From CAZMVY01 sp964617875 (GTDB taxonomy: Bacteria; Planctomycetota; Phycisphaerae; UBA1845; PWPN01), in assembly GCA_964617875.1 (NCBI GenBank), contig CAZUAI010000041.1, forward strand, positions 1 through 48,656: a stretch of 48,656 nt of DNA, read 5' to 3'. The notes under the pieces are model-generated. The model was not told the origin of the DNA. It was given only the letters and a program-made list of their open reading frames with translations, and did not search any database. Shown in pieces: positions 18,307 through 26,494 of the stretch (position 1 is its first letter; every line of letters begins with the position of its first letter). The translations under genes were made by a program, and so were the position numbers.

Positions 18307-19311
18307 TCATCTTTCATCGAATACGCTGAAGCCCGCCGCCCAGAGGTCGGTGATGTCGATCATGCCGACCGGTCGGCGGTTGTCGTCCAGGACGGGCAAC
18401 TGGCTGATCTTGTGCGGCCGCATGAGCTTGACCGCGTCGGCGACGTAATCGCCGAGCCGCGCGAACTTGGGCGTGGCGATCATCGCGTCGCGGACCGGGT
18501 GGTCCGCCGGCCGGTCGACGCGGGCGATCACACGGCGGAGATCGCCGTTCGTGAAGATGCCGGCCATCGTCCCGTCGTCGCCGACGACGACGGCGGCGCC
18601 GGCACGACCGGCCTTCTCGATCGCCCGGGCAAAGTCGCGGACCGTGGCAGACAGCGGGATCGTCGGACAGCCGGGCCCGGTCCGCATGATCTGCTCGACG
18701 CGCAACAGGCTGCGTCCCAGCGCGCCGGCCGGGTGGAACTGGGCGTATTGCTCGCGGCTGAAGTCCTTCTCGCGCAGAACGGTCAGGGCGAGGGCGTCGC
18801 CGAGGCCGAGCATGGCGGTCGTCGAGGCGCTGGGGGCCAGGCCGAGCGGGCAGGCCTCCTCGAAGCGTCCCATGTCCAGCACGATGTCGGCCAGCCGGCC
18901 CGCCCGCGAGTCGGGATTGGCGGTGATCAGCACGATCGAGCAGCCCATGTCCTTCATCGCCGGCAGGAGCCGCACGAGTTCGTCGCTCTCGCCGCTGTTC
19001 GAGAGGGCGAGCACGACGTCCTCGCGGCGGACCATGCCGAGGTCGCCATGCAGCGCATCGACCGGGTGAAGATCGATGGCCCGCGTGCCGGTGCTGCTGA
19101 ATGTGGCGGCGATCTTCCGGCCGACGAGGCCGGCCTTGCCCATGCCGGTCACGAAGACCTGGCCGGGGCACCGCGCGATGAGCCGAACCGCCTCGGCGAA
19201 GGCCCGGCCCAGACCGCGGCGGACGGTCTCGAGCGCGGCGATCTCCTTGCGAAGGACCTCGCGGCCGCGATCGGCGACGAGTTCGTCATGATGGGCGGGC
19301 TTGTCCTGCAC
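18307..19311 (-). CDS. kdsD: Arabinose-5-phosphate isomerase (KpsF/KdsD)
   Basis: Converts ribulose-5-phosphate to arabinose-5-phosphate for Kdo in lipopolysaccharide, implying an outer membrane. It has an N-terminal SIS domain (about 30-180) with VTGMGKAG, SSTGTRA and LSNSGESDE, then two CBS domains (about 210-325; AAVVVGDDGTMAGIFTNGDLR and LPVLDDNRRPVGMIDITDL). A GTG start at 19311 is proposed because the -10 box of its promoter overlaps the ATG at 19320. The ATG alternative would add three residues. No other Kdo genes are in the window. Confidence 0.9.
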   Translation of the reverse strand: MQDKPAHHDELVADRGREVLRKEIAALETVRRGLGRAFAEAVRLIARCPGQVFVTGMGKAGLVGRKIAATFSSTGTRAIDLHPVDALHGDLGMVRREDVVLALSNSGESDELVRLLPAMKDMGCSIVLITANPDSRAGRLADIVLDMGRFEEACPLGLAPSASTTAMLGLGDALALTVLREKDFSREQYAQFHPAGALGRSLLRVEQIMRTGPGCPTIPLSATVRDFARAIEKAGRAGAAVVVGDDGTMAGIFTNGDLRRVIARVDRPADHPVRDAMIATPKFARLGDYVADAVKLMRPHKISQLPVLDDNRRPVGMIDITDLWAAGFSVFDER

Positions 19312-19318
19312 GCGCGGC

Positions 19319-19347
19319 ATTATCGCCCCGCACGCGGTCTTTTCCAA
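19319..19347 (-). promoter_or_regulatory. Sigma-70-type promoter of kdsD, leaderless
   Basis: On the minus strand TTGGAA (19342-19347), a 17-base spacer, and GATAAT (19319-19324). Expected initiation is at 19311-19312, on the GTG start. The final AT of the -10 box forms part of the upstream ATG, so that ATG would not be transcribed. Confidence 0.55.
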
Positions 19348-19369
19348 TGCACGCGGCGGGGCGCCGAGA

Positions 19370-22300
19370 CTACTTGCCGGCCTCGGTCGCCGAGGCACTG
19401 CTGAAGCCGGGGAACGCCTGCTCCTCCTGCTCGCCCTGCACGATGATCTGCGGCTTGACGAGGATGAGGATCATGTACTCGTCCTTCGTGAGCGAACGGT
19501 TGGTGTAGAGCCGCTTGAGGACGGGCACTTTCGACAGGACGGGCACGCCGGCCTCGACCTCGGTTTCGCCGGCGAGTGTCAGGCCGCCCACCAGGAGCGT
19601 CCCGCCGTCGGGCACGGTGGCCGTCGTCGAAATCCCCGTGCTGCGGTACTCGGGGAGCTGAATGAAGACGCCGGGCGACGTCTGGAACGGCCGGATGGAC
19701 ACGATGTCCTGCCAGCTCGGCTCCAGTTCGAGCGTGACGTAATCGCGCGACTCGGGGACCGTGGCCCGCACGCGGAGGCTCCGGCCGCCCATGGCCGGCA
19801 TGGGCTGCGCGTAGAGCGCCGGGTTCTGGACAATGCCCTGCGTGACGATCGTTCCGCCGACCGGGATCTGCATCCCGACGTAGTAGACGGTCTGGGAGAC
19901 TTCGAGGTAGGCGCGCTCGCCACTGGCCATGAGGACGCGCGGGGCGTCCACGATGGAGCTGTGTACGTCCGCCTGCGTGGCCCGGAGCAGGAAATCGACC
20001 TGGATATTGTCGAGGAAGCTCCCGAAGAGCTGGAACGCGGGCTGCACGCCGGCCAGCGTGCCGGGGATGTTTCCGTTGGGTTGCGCTTGCGCGAGCGTCA
20101 GCGTGTCGTTCTGGATCGGCACGGGCGTCATGCGGCCCGAGTGCGGAGCGATGTCGCCCGGCCGTGGAACGAGGGCCACGTTCGTATACGGTTGATTGAC
20201 AGCCGTCTGCCCCATGGCCGAACCGTAAGCGGGCACGTTGGGCGTGAAGCCATACTGGCTGAACCGCCGGGGCAGCAGGAGCGCACTCCCGGTGGTGGGA
20301 TCGGTGCCGACGCTGTCGTATCCGGCATTTCCGTTATTGAGAACGACGTCGAGATCGACGCCGATTTCCTCAAGGAAGTTCCGGCGGATCGTCAGGAACC
20401 GGGCCTCCACGGCGACCTGGTCGCGCCGCGAAACGCTGAGCCTCTTGATGAGCGACGCGATCTGGCGCTGGACACTGGGCCGATGACGAACGATCAGCTT
20501 TTTGTTGCGGAATGTGTTGATCCCGATGCCGGTCGTCTCCCAGGTGTCCGGAGCGATCGTCGCCTTGATGAGATCGACGAGTTCGGTCACGAGATCTTCG
20601 GTGTTCTTTCCTTCTTCATCCTCGCTGTCCCCGCCGCCGCCGCCGTAGCCGCCGCCGCCGTAGCCGCCGTAGCCGCCGCCGCCGCCGCCGTAGCCGCCGT
20701 AGCCGCCGCCGCCGTAGCCGCCGCCATACCCCCCCATGCCGCCCATCCCCATACCGCCCATCCCCATGCCGCCCATCCCCATGCCGCCCATCCCCATGCC
20801 ACCCATCATCCCCATGCCACCCATCATCCCCATGCCGCCCATCATCCCCATGCCGCCCATCATCCCCATGCCGCCCATGCCGCCCATCATGCGCGGCGGC
20901 CGGGCCTCACGGACCACCACGTCGCTGATGTCAAAGGTCTGCGTAATCGTGGCCGTCGTGTTCAGGTCTTCCTGGGTGGATACACGGATTTGCCCGCCGA
21001 TCACTTCGTACTCGATCGGTGCGATCGCCGGGTCGCTGATATTCTCCAGGACGGTCTGCAGGGCGGTCTCCAGGGTCACGCGTCCCAGACTGACGGTGAC
21101 CGTCGTGTCCGGCGTGATCTGGGCCGTCGAGGCCAGAAGTTTCCAGTTGGGAACGATCTTCACCTTGGTCTGCGCCATGAGGAAATCGAAAACGTCTTTC
21201 AGGGTGCGCTCCTCGAATTCCACCGGCTCGATGAGGGTGTTCTTGAGCTTCTCCTCGATCTCGAGCATCGTGAGCTTGCTCTTGCGCTCGGCCTCGGAGT
21301 AGAGGCGGTCCGCCTCCGGCCCGTCGCCCGTGGCGGACAGCTTCCGCTCCCGGCTGATCTTCAGCTCCGGCCAGCGTTCGGAGTACTGGACGGTCTCGGT
21401 GATGGGGATCTTTTTGCTCTCGGCGTCCTGGAGGGCGTTGCGGTTGTCGCGCATGGCCTGCCGGCGGTCCCTCCCTTCCTGGACGAGCCCGCTGATGTCT
21501 TCGAGATCCTGCTTGAGATCCCGCGCCCGCTGGTAATTGGGCTCGATCACGAGGATCTCTTTGAGCTGCGCGATTGCCTCGGCGTACTTGCGGTCCTTCC
21601 GGAGCTGCCCCACGCGCTCCATCATCTGCTGGATCTTCCGGTCGCGCTCCTCGCGGTCCCGCCGCTCCCGTTCGATGTTCTCCTGTCGGGCGGTGCGAAT
21701 CTGCTCGGCGACCTGGTCCTCCTGGTAGCGAACCTGTTCCTTGTCGAGGTACTCGCCGAGCTGGCCGAGTTGCCGCTGCAGCGTTTCGTAGCGGTCGGCC
21801 GGCTCCGCGTCCATCTTGCCGGCATCGACCGTCTGCCGGGCCACCTGGAGGGCCTGACGCGCCTCATCGTACTTGTGGGCCAGCATGAGTTCGCGGATCT
21901 TCGCGTCGTATTCGGCGTAGAGCCGCTCGATCCGCTGCCAGCGCAGGCTTCGTACGGCCTGATAGCGGTGGAGGAGGCTGTTGGGCTGGCCCTCGGCGCC
22001 CCGGTACTGTTCGAGCGCCTTCCTCGCCGCAAGCGCATCGGCGTCGTTCGGCGAAAGCCGAAGGGCTTCGGCAAGCGCCGTCTCGGCCTTGGCGAATTCG
22101 CCCTTGCGGATGGCCTCCTGCGCGTCCTGGACCAGAGCGCTCACGCGGTCGCGCGAAACGTCCTGGGCCGCCGCCGGACGCGTCGTGGCTGCCGCCGGCG
22201 GGGCCGCCGCCGGGCGCGTCGCCGGGGCCGCCTCGTCGGCGAGCCGCTTCTTGTCCTGAATGAGCGCCAGCCGCCGCTCGGCCTTCTGCTTCTGGTCGGT

Positions 22301-22660
22301 GGTCGCGTACGCATTGGCCTGCACGGCCTTGTACTTCTTCGTAGCCTCGGCCAACCGGTTGCCGTCGTAGAGGCGGTCGCCGTCGTCGAGGTCCTGGGCG
22401 GCCTTCTTGGACTGGTTGATCGCGGTCGTCACGCGATCCACGTAGTGGTCGCGCTGCTTCTTCTCTTCGTCGGAGAGCTTGCCCTGATCGACGGCCAGGA
22501 GCAGTTCCTGTGCCTTGTCGTACTGGGTTTGCTCGAAGAGCTGAATGGCCTGCTTGAGCTGCTCGCTGGCAGTCTGCGCCGGTGCCGGCACGACCACCGC
22601 GGTCACGAGCAACGCCGCCCCACACAACCATCGCCACGCCTGCTGATGCTGTTTGTTCAT
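19370..22660 (-). CDS. Type II/IV secretin with Gly-Met repeat tract
   Basis: The outer-membrane channel of a type IV pilus or type II secretion system, 1096 residues. It has a signal peptide (ALLVTAVVVPAPAQ), a TPR-like helical region (30-460) broken by an ATRPAAAPPA linker, and secretin N-type domains (about 470-590, DVFDFLMAQT). Then comes a low-complexity tract at about 590-677 with repeated MGGMGM followed by GYGGGG units, and a secretin core with DGGTLLVGGL and VPVLSKVPVLKRLY near 1013-1045. The ATG at 22660 is chosen for the signal peptide. It is last in a four-gene cluster. The repeats between the N-domains and the channel are unusual. It resembles Amuc_1098 by position and type. Confidence 0.88.
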   Translation of the reverse strand: MNKQHQQAWRWLCGAALLVTAVVVPAPAQTASEQLKQAIQLFEQTQYDKAQELLLAVDQGKLSDEEKKQRDHYVDRVTTAINQSKKAAQDLDDGDRLYDGNRLAEATKKYKAVQANAYATTDQKQKAERRLALIQDKKRLADEAAPATRPAAAPPAAATTRPAAAQDVSRDRVSALVQDAQEAIRKGEFAKAETALAEALRLSPNDADALAARKALEQYRGAEGQPNSLLHRYQAVRSLRWQRIERLYAEYDAKIRELMLAHKYDEARQALQVARQTVDAGKMDAEPADRYETLQRQLGQLGEYLDKEQVRYQEDQVAEQIRTARQENIERERRDREERDRKIQQMMERVGQLRKDRKYAEAIAQLKEILVIEPNYQRARDLKQDLEDISGLVQEGRDRRQAMRDNRNALQDAESKKIPITETVQYSERWPELKISRERKLSATGDGPEADRLYSEAERKSKLTMLEIEEKLKNTLIEPVEFEERTLKDVFDFLMAQTKVKIVPNWKLLASTAQITPDTTVTVSLGRVTLETALQTVLENISDPAIAPIEYEVIGGQIRVSTQEDLNTTATITQTFDISDVVVREARPPRMMGGMGGMGMMGGMGMMGGMGMMGGMGMMGGMGMGGMGMGGMGMGGMGMGGMGGYGGGYGGGGYGGYGGGGGGYGGYGGGGYGGGGGDSEDEEGKNTEDLVTELVDLIKATIAPDTWETTGIGINTFRNKKLIVRHRPSVQRQIASLIKRLSVSRRDQVAVEARFLTIRRNFLEEIGVDLDVVLNNGNAGYDSVGTDPTTGSALLLPRRFSQYGFTPNVPAYGSAMGQTAVNQPYTNVALVPRPGDIAPHSGRMTPVPIQNDTLTLAQAQPNGNIPGTLAGVQPAFQLFGSFLDNIQVDFLLRATQADVHSSIVDAPRVLMASGERAYLEVSQTVYYVGMQIPVGGTIVTQGIVQNPALYAQPMPAMGGRSLRVRATVPESRDYVTLELEPSWQDIVSIRPFQTSPGVFIQLPEYRSTGISTTATVPDGGTLLVGGLTLAGETEVEAGVPVLSKVPVLKRLYTNRSLTKDEYMILILVKPQIIVQGEQEEQAFPGFSSASATEAGK
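20630..20890 (-). repeat. Short tandem repeats encoding Gly-Met and Gly-Tyr
   Basis: Units of 15 and 21 bases (CCCATGCCGCCCAT-like) repeat about ten times, followed by GCCGCCGTA-like units. All stay in the frame of the secretin gene, giving MGGMGM then GYGG repeats. Length variation by slippage is expected to change the protein linker without frameshift in most unit sizes. Confidence 0.85.
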
Positions 22661-22786
22661 GATCAAGGGTCTATCTCCTCCTCGGCGGTTCCGCTGCGGC
22701 CCATGGCCTCGTCGCGGAGGGTCATCAGGAGGGAAGGCACAGTCCCGTACTCTCGCCCGCCGGCCGCGCCGGCCCAAGCGGCGGTA

Positions 22787-22815
22787 AGCATACCACAGCC
22801 CCGCCCCCACGCCAA
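22787..22815 (-). promoter_or_regulatory. Candidate sigma-70 promoter upstream of the secretin
   Basis: On the minus strand TTGGCG (22810-22815), a 17-base spacer, and TATGCT (22787-22792). It lies in the 202-base gap after the preceding gene and predicts a leader of about 120 bases, suggesting the secretin can be transcribed apart from the upstream three genes. Confidence 0.45.
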
Positions 22816-22862
22816 CCCCCTTTCCCCCATGCCGGCGCCCGTGGAGCACGCGGCCGCGAGGA

Positions 22863-24995
22863 CTACCGCTCCAGTTCTCTCGCGCCGGCCGGCGGCAGCC
22901 CAGGCCCCCGCAACGGAGGCCGGACTTCCCCGCCGGGGGTCGGGGCCCCGAAGGTCCGCTCGCGCGGCTGCGTCTGCTCCTCCATCTCCTTCTTCAGCCG
23001 GGCCAGATCGGGATTGTTTTTGTCGTCTGCGCTGAACCGCTCCCGAACCATCCCCTGAGCATCCGCCACGACCAGCACTTGCGTTTCACGAACCTCCGTA
23101 TCGAACCCGCCGTCCTTCCGTACCCGTGCCCGGACAGGGCGGCTGGCATTATATTCGATATCGATGATCGTAATTCCGGTGTCGGCCACCTCTTTCTGGC
23201 GGGGCAAGCCTTGGGGTTTGTACTCGTAGTCGCAGGCCACGCGCTGCCCGATCTCAAACTTCTTGCCGGGCAGGTATCGCCAGAGGCCACCGATCCATGC
23301 GTAAACGTCGAGCGTGACCTGATTGTCGCCGGGGGTTGCGGGGCGGAGGAAGAAGAAGTACGCAGCCGGCCGAACCTCGACCGGCTCGGACCATTCGGAC
23401 CACAGGCTGGCGAGGACCGGTTTGGCCGCGCCGGACGGATCCAGAAGTTCGGTGGGATAACCGAGGTATTGGTTATAGGCGTCAAACTGCAGGCGGTAGC
23501 GGTAGGTCGCCCCCGGCTGGGCCGTCAGATCGTGCGCCCAGATCGGCTCGATATCCGGATAGTTGTCGATGACGCCCTCCGGCCCCAGTCCCGCACGCCC
23601 GAGTTGGGCGGTTCTTGCCTGCGTCTTCTCGAGTTCCGCCTTGATCTGCTCGCTGAGGTTCTCGGCCTGCGCGACCTGTTTGGGGTCCAGCAGTTCCTGG
23701 TCGGCAAGTACCCTGTTCACGAGGTCCATGGCGGCCTCAGGCTTCCTTCCCTTCAGGGCGGTCTCCGCCGCCTTCAGGTTTTCATCGGCCTTGCGTCGAG
23801 CCTCGGTACGAGCCTTGCTCTCCGCGGCACGGTCCACTGTCGTTTTCGACGGTGTCTTCGGCTCCTTCTTTGTGGACTCCGGTTTTGGCGAGCCTCGCCC
23901 GGAACCGGAGCCGCTCTCCCTGGCGGTCGGGGTCTTGGCGGGCTTCTCCGCTTTGGGCGTGACCTCCCGCGTCGGCCGCTCTCTCACGGGGGCGGGCTCC
24001 GGTATGAGAGAGGCCAGCGCCGGCCCCTTGAAGGCACTGGCCGGCGCCTCCGTCCCGAGCCATTGCTGCCAGGGGGTGTCGGCAATCAAGGCGGTGTCGG
24101 CGGGGGGCCACTCAAAGGCGTCGATGTAGGGTGCCAACGGCGGCCGCCAGATCGACTGTTGCGTCGCCGGGTCGGACACGGCCTGAAGGAAGCGCTGGAT
24201 CGCCTCCGGGTCGCCCTCGACCGCCCAGCCGTTGTCGCCCTGAACAAGGTTGATTCGGGGGGGGCTGAACGGCTTGAAACGACCGTAGGTTGCGACGGCC
24301 TCCGGTTCGGACCACGTGCCATCGCCCTGAAGCATCTGGCGTTCGAGCCTGACTTGTACGAGCAGGAGCCTGGCGCGCGCCAAGGTATATCCGTTGGCGG
24401 TGAACTCATCGGTCTGCTGGGCGCGGAAGACCGGCGCGGCCACGGTCACCCACGTGAGATCCTTCGTGGGCACCCCTTCGCCAGCGACGGGCGCGGCGGC
24501 TTCGCCCCCCCCCACCCCGGTTTGCAGCGCCTGCGGCAGCGTGGGCTCGGCGAGGGTCGCACGGTTTCGCCCCTGGATCACGATCGGCTTGCCCGGCGCA
24601 AGGACCTGGGCGAGCTTTGCCTTGGTGCCGGCCTTCCTGCGGGCAGCGACGGCGGCCGGGGGCGCCGCATTCAGAGGCGCCGGCGGAACCGGGAGCGCCT
24701 TCGCCAGTTGCGGATCGATCTGCACGGGCCGAGACGTCGCCATCATGGCCACGAAGTTCGGAAGCGGGGCCGGCTTGGGCGGCGGTGCGTTGACGACAGC
24801 CTGGTAGGCGGCCCTGGCGTCTTCCTTGATCCTCGCGCCGACGGCCCCGGGGCTGCGCTTCTCGCCATCGATTTCCACGCCGTTGGGGCTGCCGAACAGG
24901 AACAGCGCCGCCATCGCCGCCAGGACCAGCCCGGCGACGCCGACCAGCGCCTTCTCCAGATGACGCTCGATGGGCGAAATACTCTGTTTTGCCAT
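22863..24995 (-). CDS. Pilus/secretion assembly protein, PilP/Amuc_1099-like position
   Basis: A 710-residue protein with one membrane segment near the N-terminus (VGVAGLVLAAMAALFLFG) after a short cytoplasmic start (MAKQSISPIERHLEK). A Pro/Ala-rich region, a charged helical segment (about 385-470; KAETALKGRKPEAAMDLVNR) and a C-terminal beta domain follow, the last with PGATYRYRLQF and VTLDVYAWIGGLWRYLPGKKF. That domain carries DTGITIIDIEYN, recalling PilP-type beta domains that dock on secretins. The ATG at 24995 has GGGAG 8 bases upstream. No family is recognised directly, and the role is inferred from its place between the inner-membrane genes and the secretin. Confidence 0.6.
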   Translation of the reverse strand: MAKQSISPIERHLEKALVGVAGLVLAAMAALFLFGSPNGVEIDGEKRSPGAVGARIKEDARAAYQAVVNAPPPKPAPLPNFVAMMATSRPVQIDPQLAKALPVPPAPLNAAPPAAVAARRKAGTKAKLAQVLAPGKPIVIQGRNRATLAEPTLPQALQTGVGGGEAAAPVAGEGVPTKDLTWVTVAAPVFRAQQTDEFTANGYTLARARLLLVQVRLERQMLQGDGTWSEPEAVATYGRFKPFSPPRINLVQGDNGWAVEGDPEAIQRFLQAVSDPATQQSIWRPPLAPYIDAFEWPPADTALIADTPWQQWLGTEAPASAFKGPALASLIPEPAPVRERPTREVTPKAEKPAKTPTARESGSGSGRGSPKPESTKKEPKTPSKTTVDRAAESKARTEARRKADENLKAAETALKGRKPEAAMDLVNRVLADQELLDPKQVAQAENLSEQIKAELEKTQARTAQLGRAGLGPEGVIDNYPDIEPIWAHDLTAQPGATYRYRLQFDAYNQYLGYPTELLDPSGAAKPVLASLWSEWSEPVEVRPAAYFFFLRPATPGDNQVTLDVYAWIGGLWRYLPGKKFEIGQRVACDYEYKPQGLPRQKEVADTGITIIDIEYNASRPVRARVRKDGGFDTEVRETQVLVVADAQGMVRERFSADDKNNPDLARLKKEMEEQTQPRERTFGAPTPGGEVRPPLRGPGLPPAGARELER

Positions 24996-25038
24996 GACAA
25001 GAACTCCCGGCGGCGACCGCGCCGCCACGGCGGATCCG

Positions 25039-26478
25039 TTAGCGCTCCTCTCCCGGTTCCCGCATGCGTTCGGCCCCCGGCCTCCTCAGGCCGCCCGGCG
25101 GCGGGACGCCCGGCGGTGGGACGCCCGGCCCGGGCACGCCCGTGCCGCCGAAGCCCCCGAGAGCCCCCACGTTCATCCTTTGTCCCTTCACGATCTGCTC
25201 CGCGAGGACCGGCGGCATGAGTTTGTGGTACAGGTCGCGGAAGAAACAGCCCTCGAACTCGATCCGAACCTGCATGAGCGGGCTGGGCCCGTAGACCTTC
25301 GGGGTGAAGTTCGGCGGGTTCTCCACCGCGAGGCACGCAATGGCCAGCGGGGTGTAGAAGTTGGCCCCGCACAGCGCGTCCACCACATTGATCAGCTCGC
25401 GGGCGTCGATGACGAGGACCACGGTGAACTGAATGACGTCGTACAGGGCGTTGCTGGTCCTGCCCGTGAAGACGGCGGATGCGTCGCCCGGCGGGCCCTC
25501 GCTGGAGCCGGCCACCCCGGCGCCGGCGGCGGCTTCCGGCTTGACTTCGATCCATTGTTCCTGGGCGGCCCCGGGCCCGGCCGCGGCGGCGGCCCCGGCG
25601 CCCAGGACATAAACCTGCGGCGTAAACCGGATCGCGAGGACATCCTTCACGGGCAGGTTCGCGACCCACCGGTCTTCGGGGGCCAGCTTCAGCCGATCCG
25701 CCGTGGCCTCGTTGAACCGGGCGATCGCCCCGAGGATGTCCTGCTGGATCCACAAGGTCATCTGGGCATCCCAGAGCTGTTCGGCGGTCGGCCGGACGTT
25801 CGTGATCTGCCGGATTTCGCTGATGGAGAGCGACGAGGGTGAGCAATAGCAGCGGGTGTCTCGCGCCCGCTCGAGACTCGCCCGCACGCGGGCGTCCCTT
25901 TTGGCCAGTTCCTCGATCGGGATATTCGAGCGAGTTGCCTCCGGCGGCGCCCCGGGCCCGCGGCCGGGAGCCGGTCCCTCAAACGGCGACGCGCCGGGCA
26001 TCGGCATGGCCGGAACCGCTTCGCCCTTGCGCACGGCCTCTCTCTGCTCCTTGGCAATCTGGTCCTGGGTCGCCGCCTCGTCCTGCTGCGACGGGGGCTC
26101 GTTGCCCCGCAAGACGTTCGGGATCAGGCTGTCCGCGGCTTCCGCGTAGGCCCTCTGAAACCGGTGTACGATCGGCAGGTCCGCGTTGGGCGCGAACACG
26201 CCGGGGACCAGGAGCTTGCGCTCGTTGGCCTTCTGAACCATCTGCAGAACCTGCGTCTTGGCCGCTGTGACCCGCCTGAGCCTGTCCTCGGCGGCGGCCC
26301 TGTGCTTGTCATTGGCCGGGCTCTGACGGGCCGAGCGCAGTTTGCCCGCCATGTCCTGCACCATCGCGATGTCCGCGCTGACATCACAGACGAACATGCC
26401 CACCGCGATCGCGACGATCGACAGGAACGCGACGAACCCGCACGACAGCAGTACCAGGTTTCGTTTGATAAACGCCAT
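25039..26478 (-). CDS. Pilus/secretion inner-membrane protein, PilO/Amuc_1100-like position
   Basis: A 479-residue protein with a single N-terminal membrane segment (LVLLSCGFVAFLSIVAIAVGMF). A coiled-coil helix follows (about 40-90; AEDRLRRVTAAKTQVLQMVQ), then a long Ala/Pro-rich region and a C-terminal alpha/beta domain with VIQFTVVLVIDARELINVVDAL and VRIEFEGCFFRDLYHKL. This topology (short cytoplasmic tail, TM, coiled coil, ferredoxin-like domain) is that of PilN/PilO proteins. The start at 26478 has GGGAGG 8-10 bases upstream. It begins 16 bases after the PilM gene stops. The C-terminus is Gly/Pro-rich. Confidence 0.65.
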   Translation of the reverse strand: MAFIKRNLVLLSCGFVAFLSIVAIAVGMFVCDVSADIAMVQDMAGKLRSARQSPANDKHRAAAEDRLRRVTAAKTQVLQMVQKANERKLLVPGVFAPNADLPIVHRFQRAYAEAADSLIPNVLRGNEPPSQQDEAATQDQIAKEQREAVRKGEAVPAMPMPGASPFEGPAPGRGPGAPPEATRSNIPIEELAKRDARVRASLERARDTRCYCSPSSLSISEIRQITNVRPTAEQLWDAQMTLWIQQDILGAIARFNEATADRLKLAPEDRWVANLPVKDVLAIRFTPQVYVLGAGAAAAAGPGAAQEQWIEVKPEAAAGAGVAGSSEGPPGDASAVFTGRTSNALYDVIQFTVVLVIDARELINVVDALCGANFYTPLAIACLAVENPPNFTPKVYGPSPLMQVRIEFEGCFFRDLYHKLMPPVLAEQIVKGQRMNVGALGGFGGTGVPGPGVPPPGVPPPGGLRRPGAERMREPGEER

Positions 26479-26494
26479 AGTTCCGTCCTCCCGC

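Noticed and set aside
20630..20890. Regular short repeats resembling a CRISPR array
   Set aside because: Units are 15-21 bases with no unique spacers and remain in the frame of a secretin gene.
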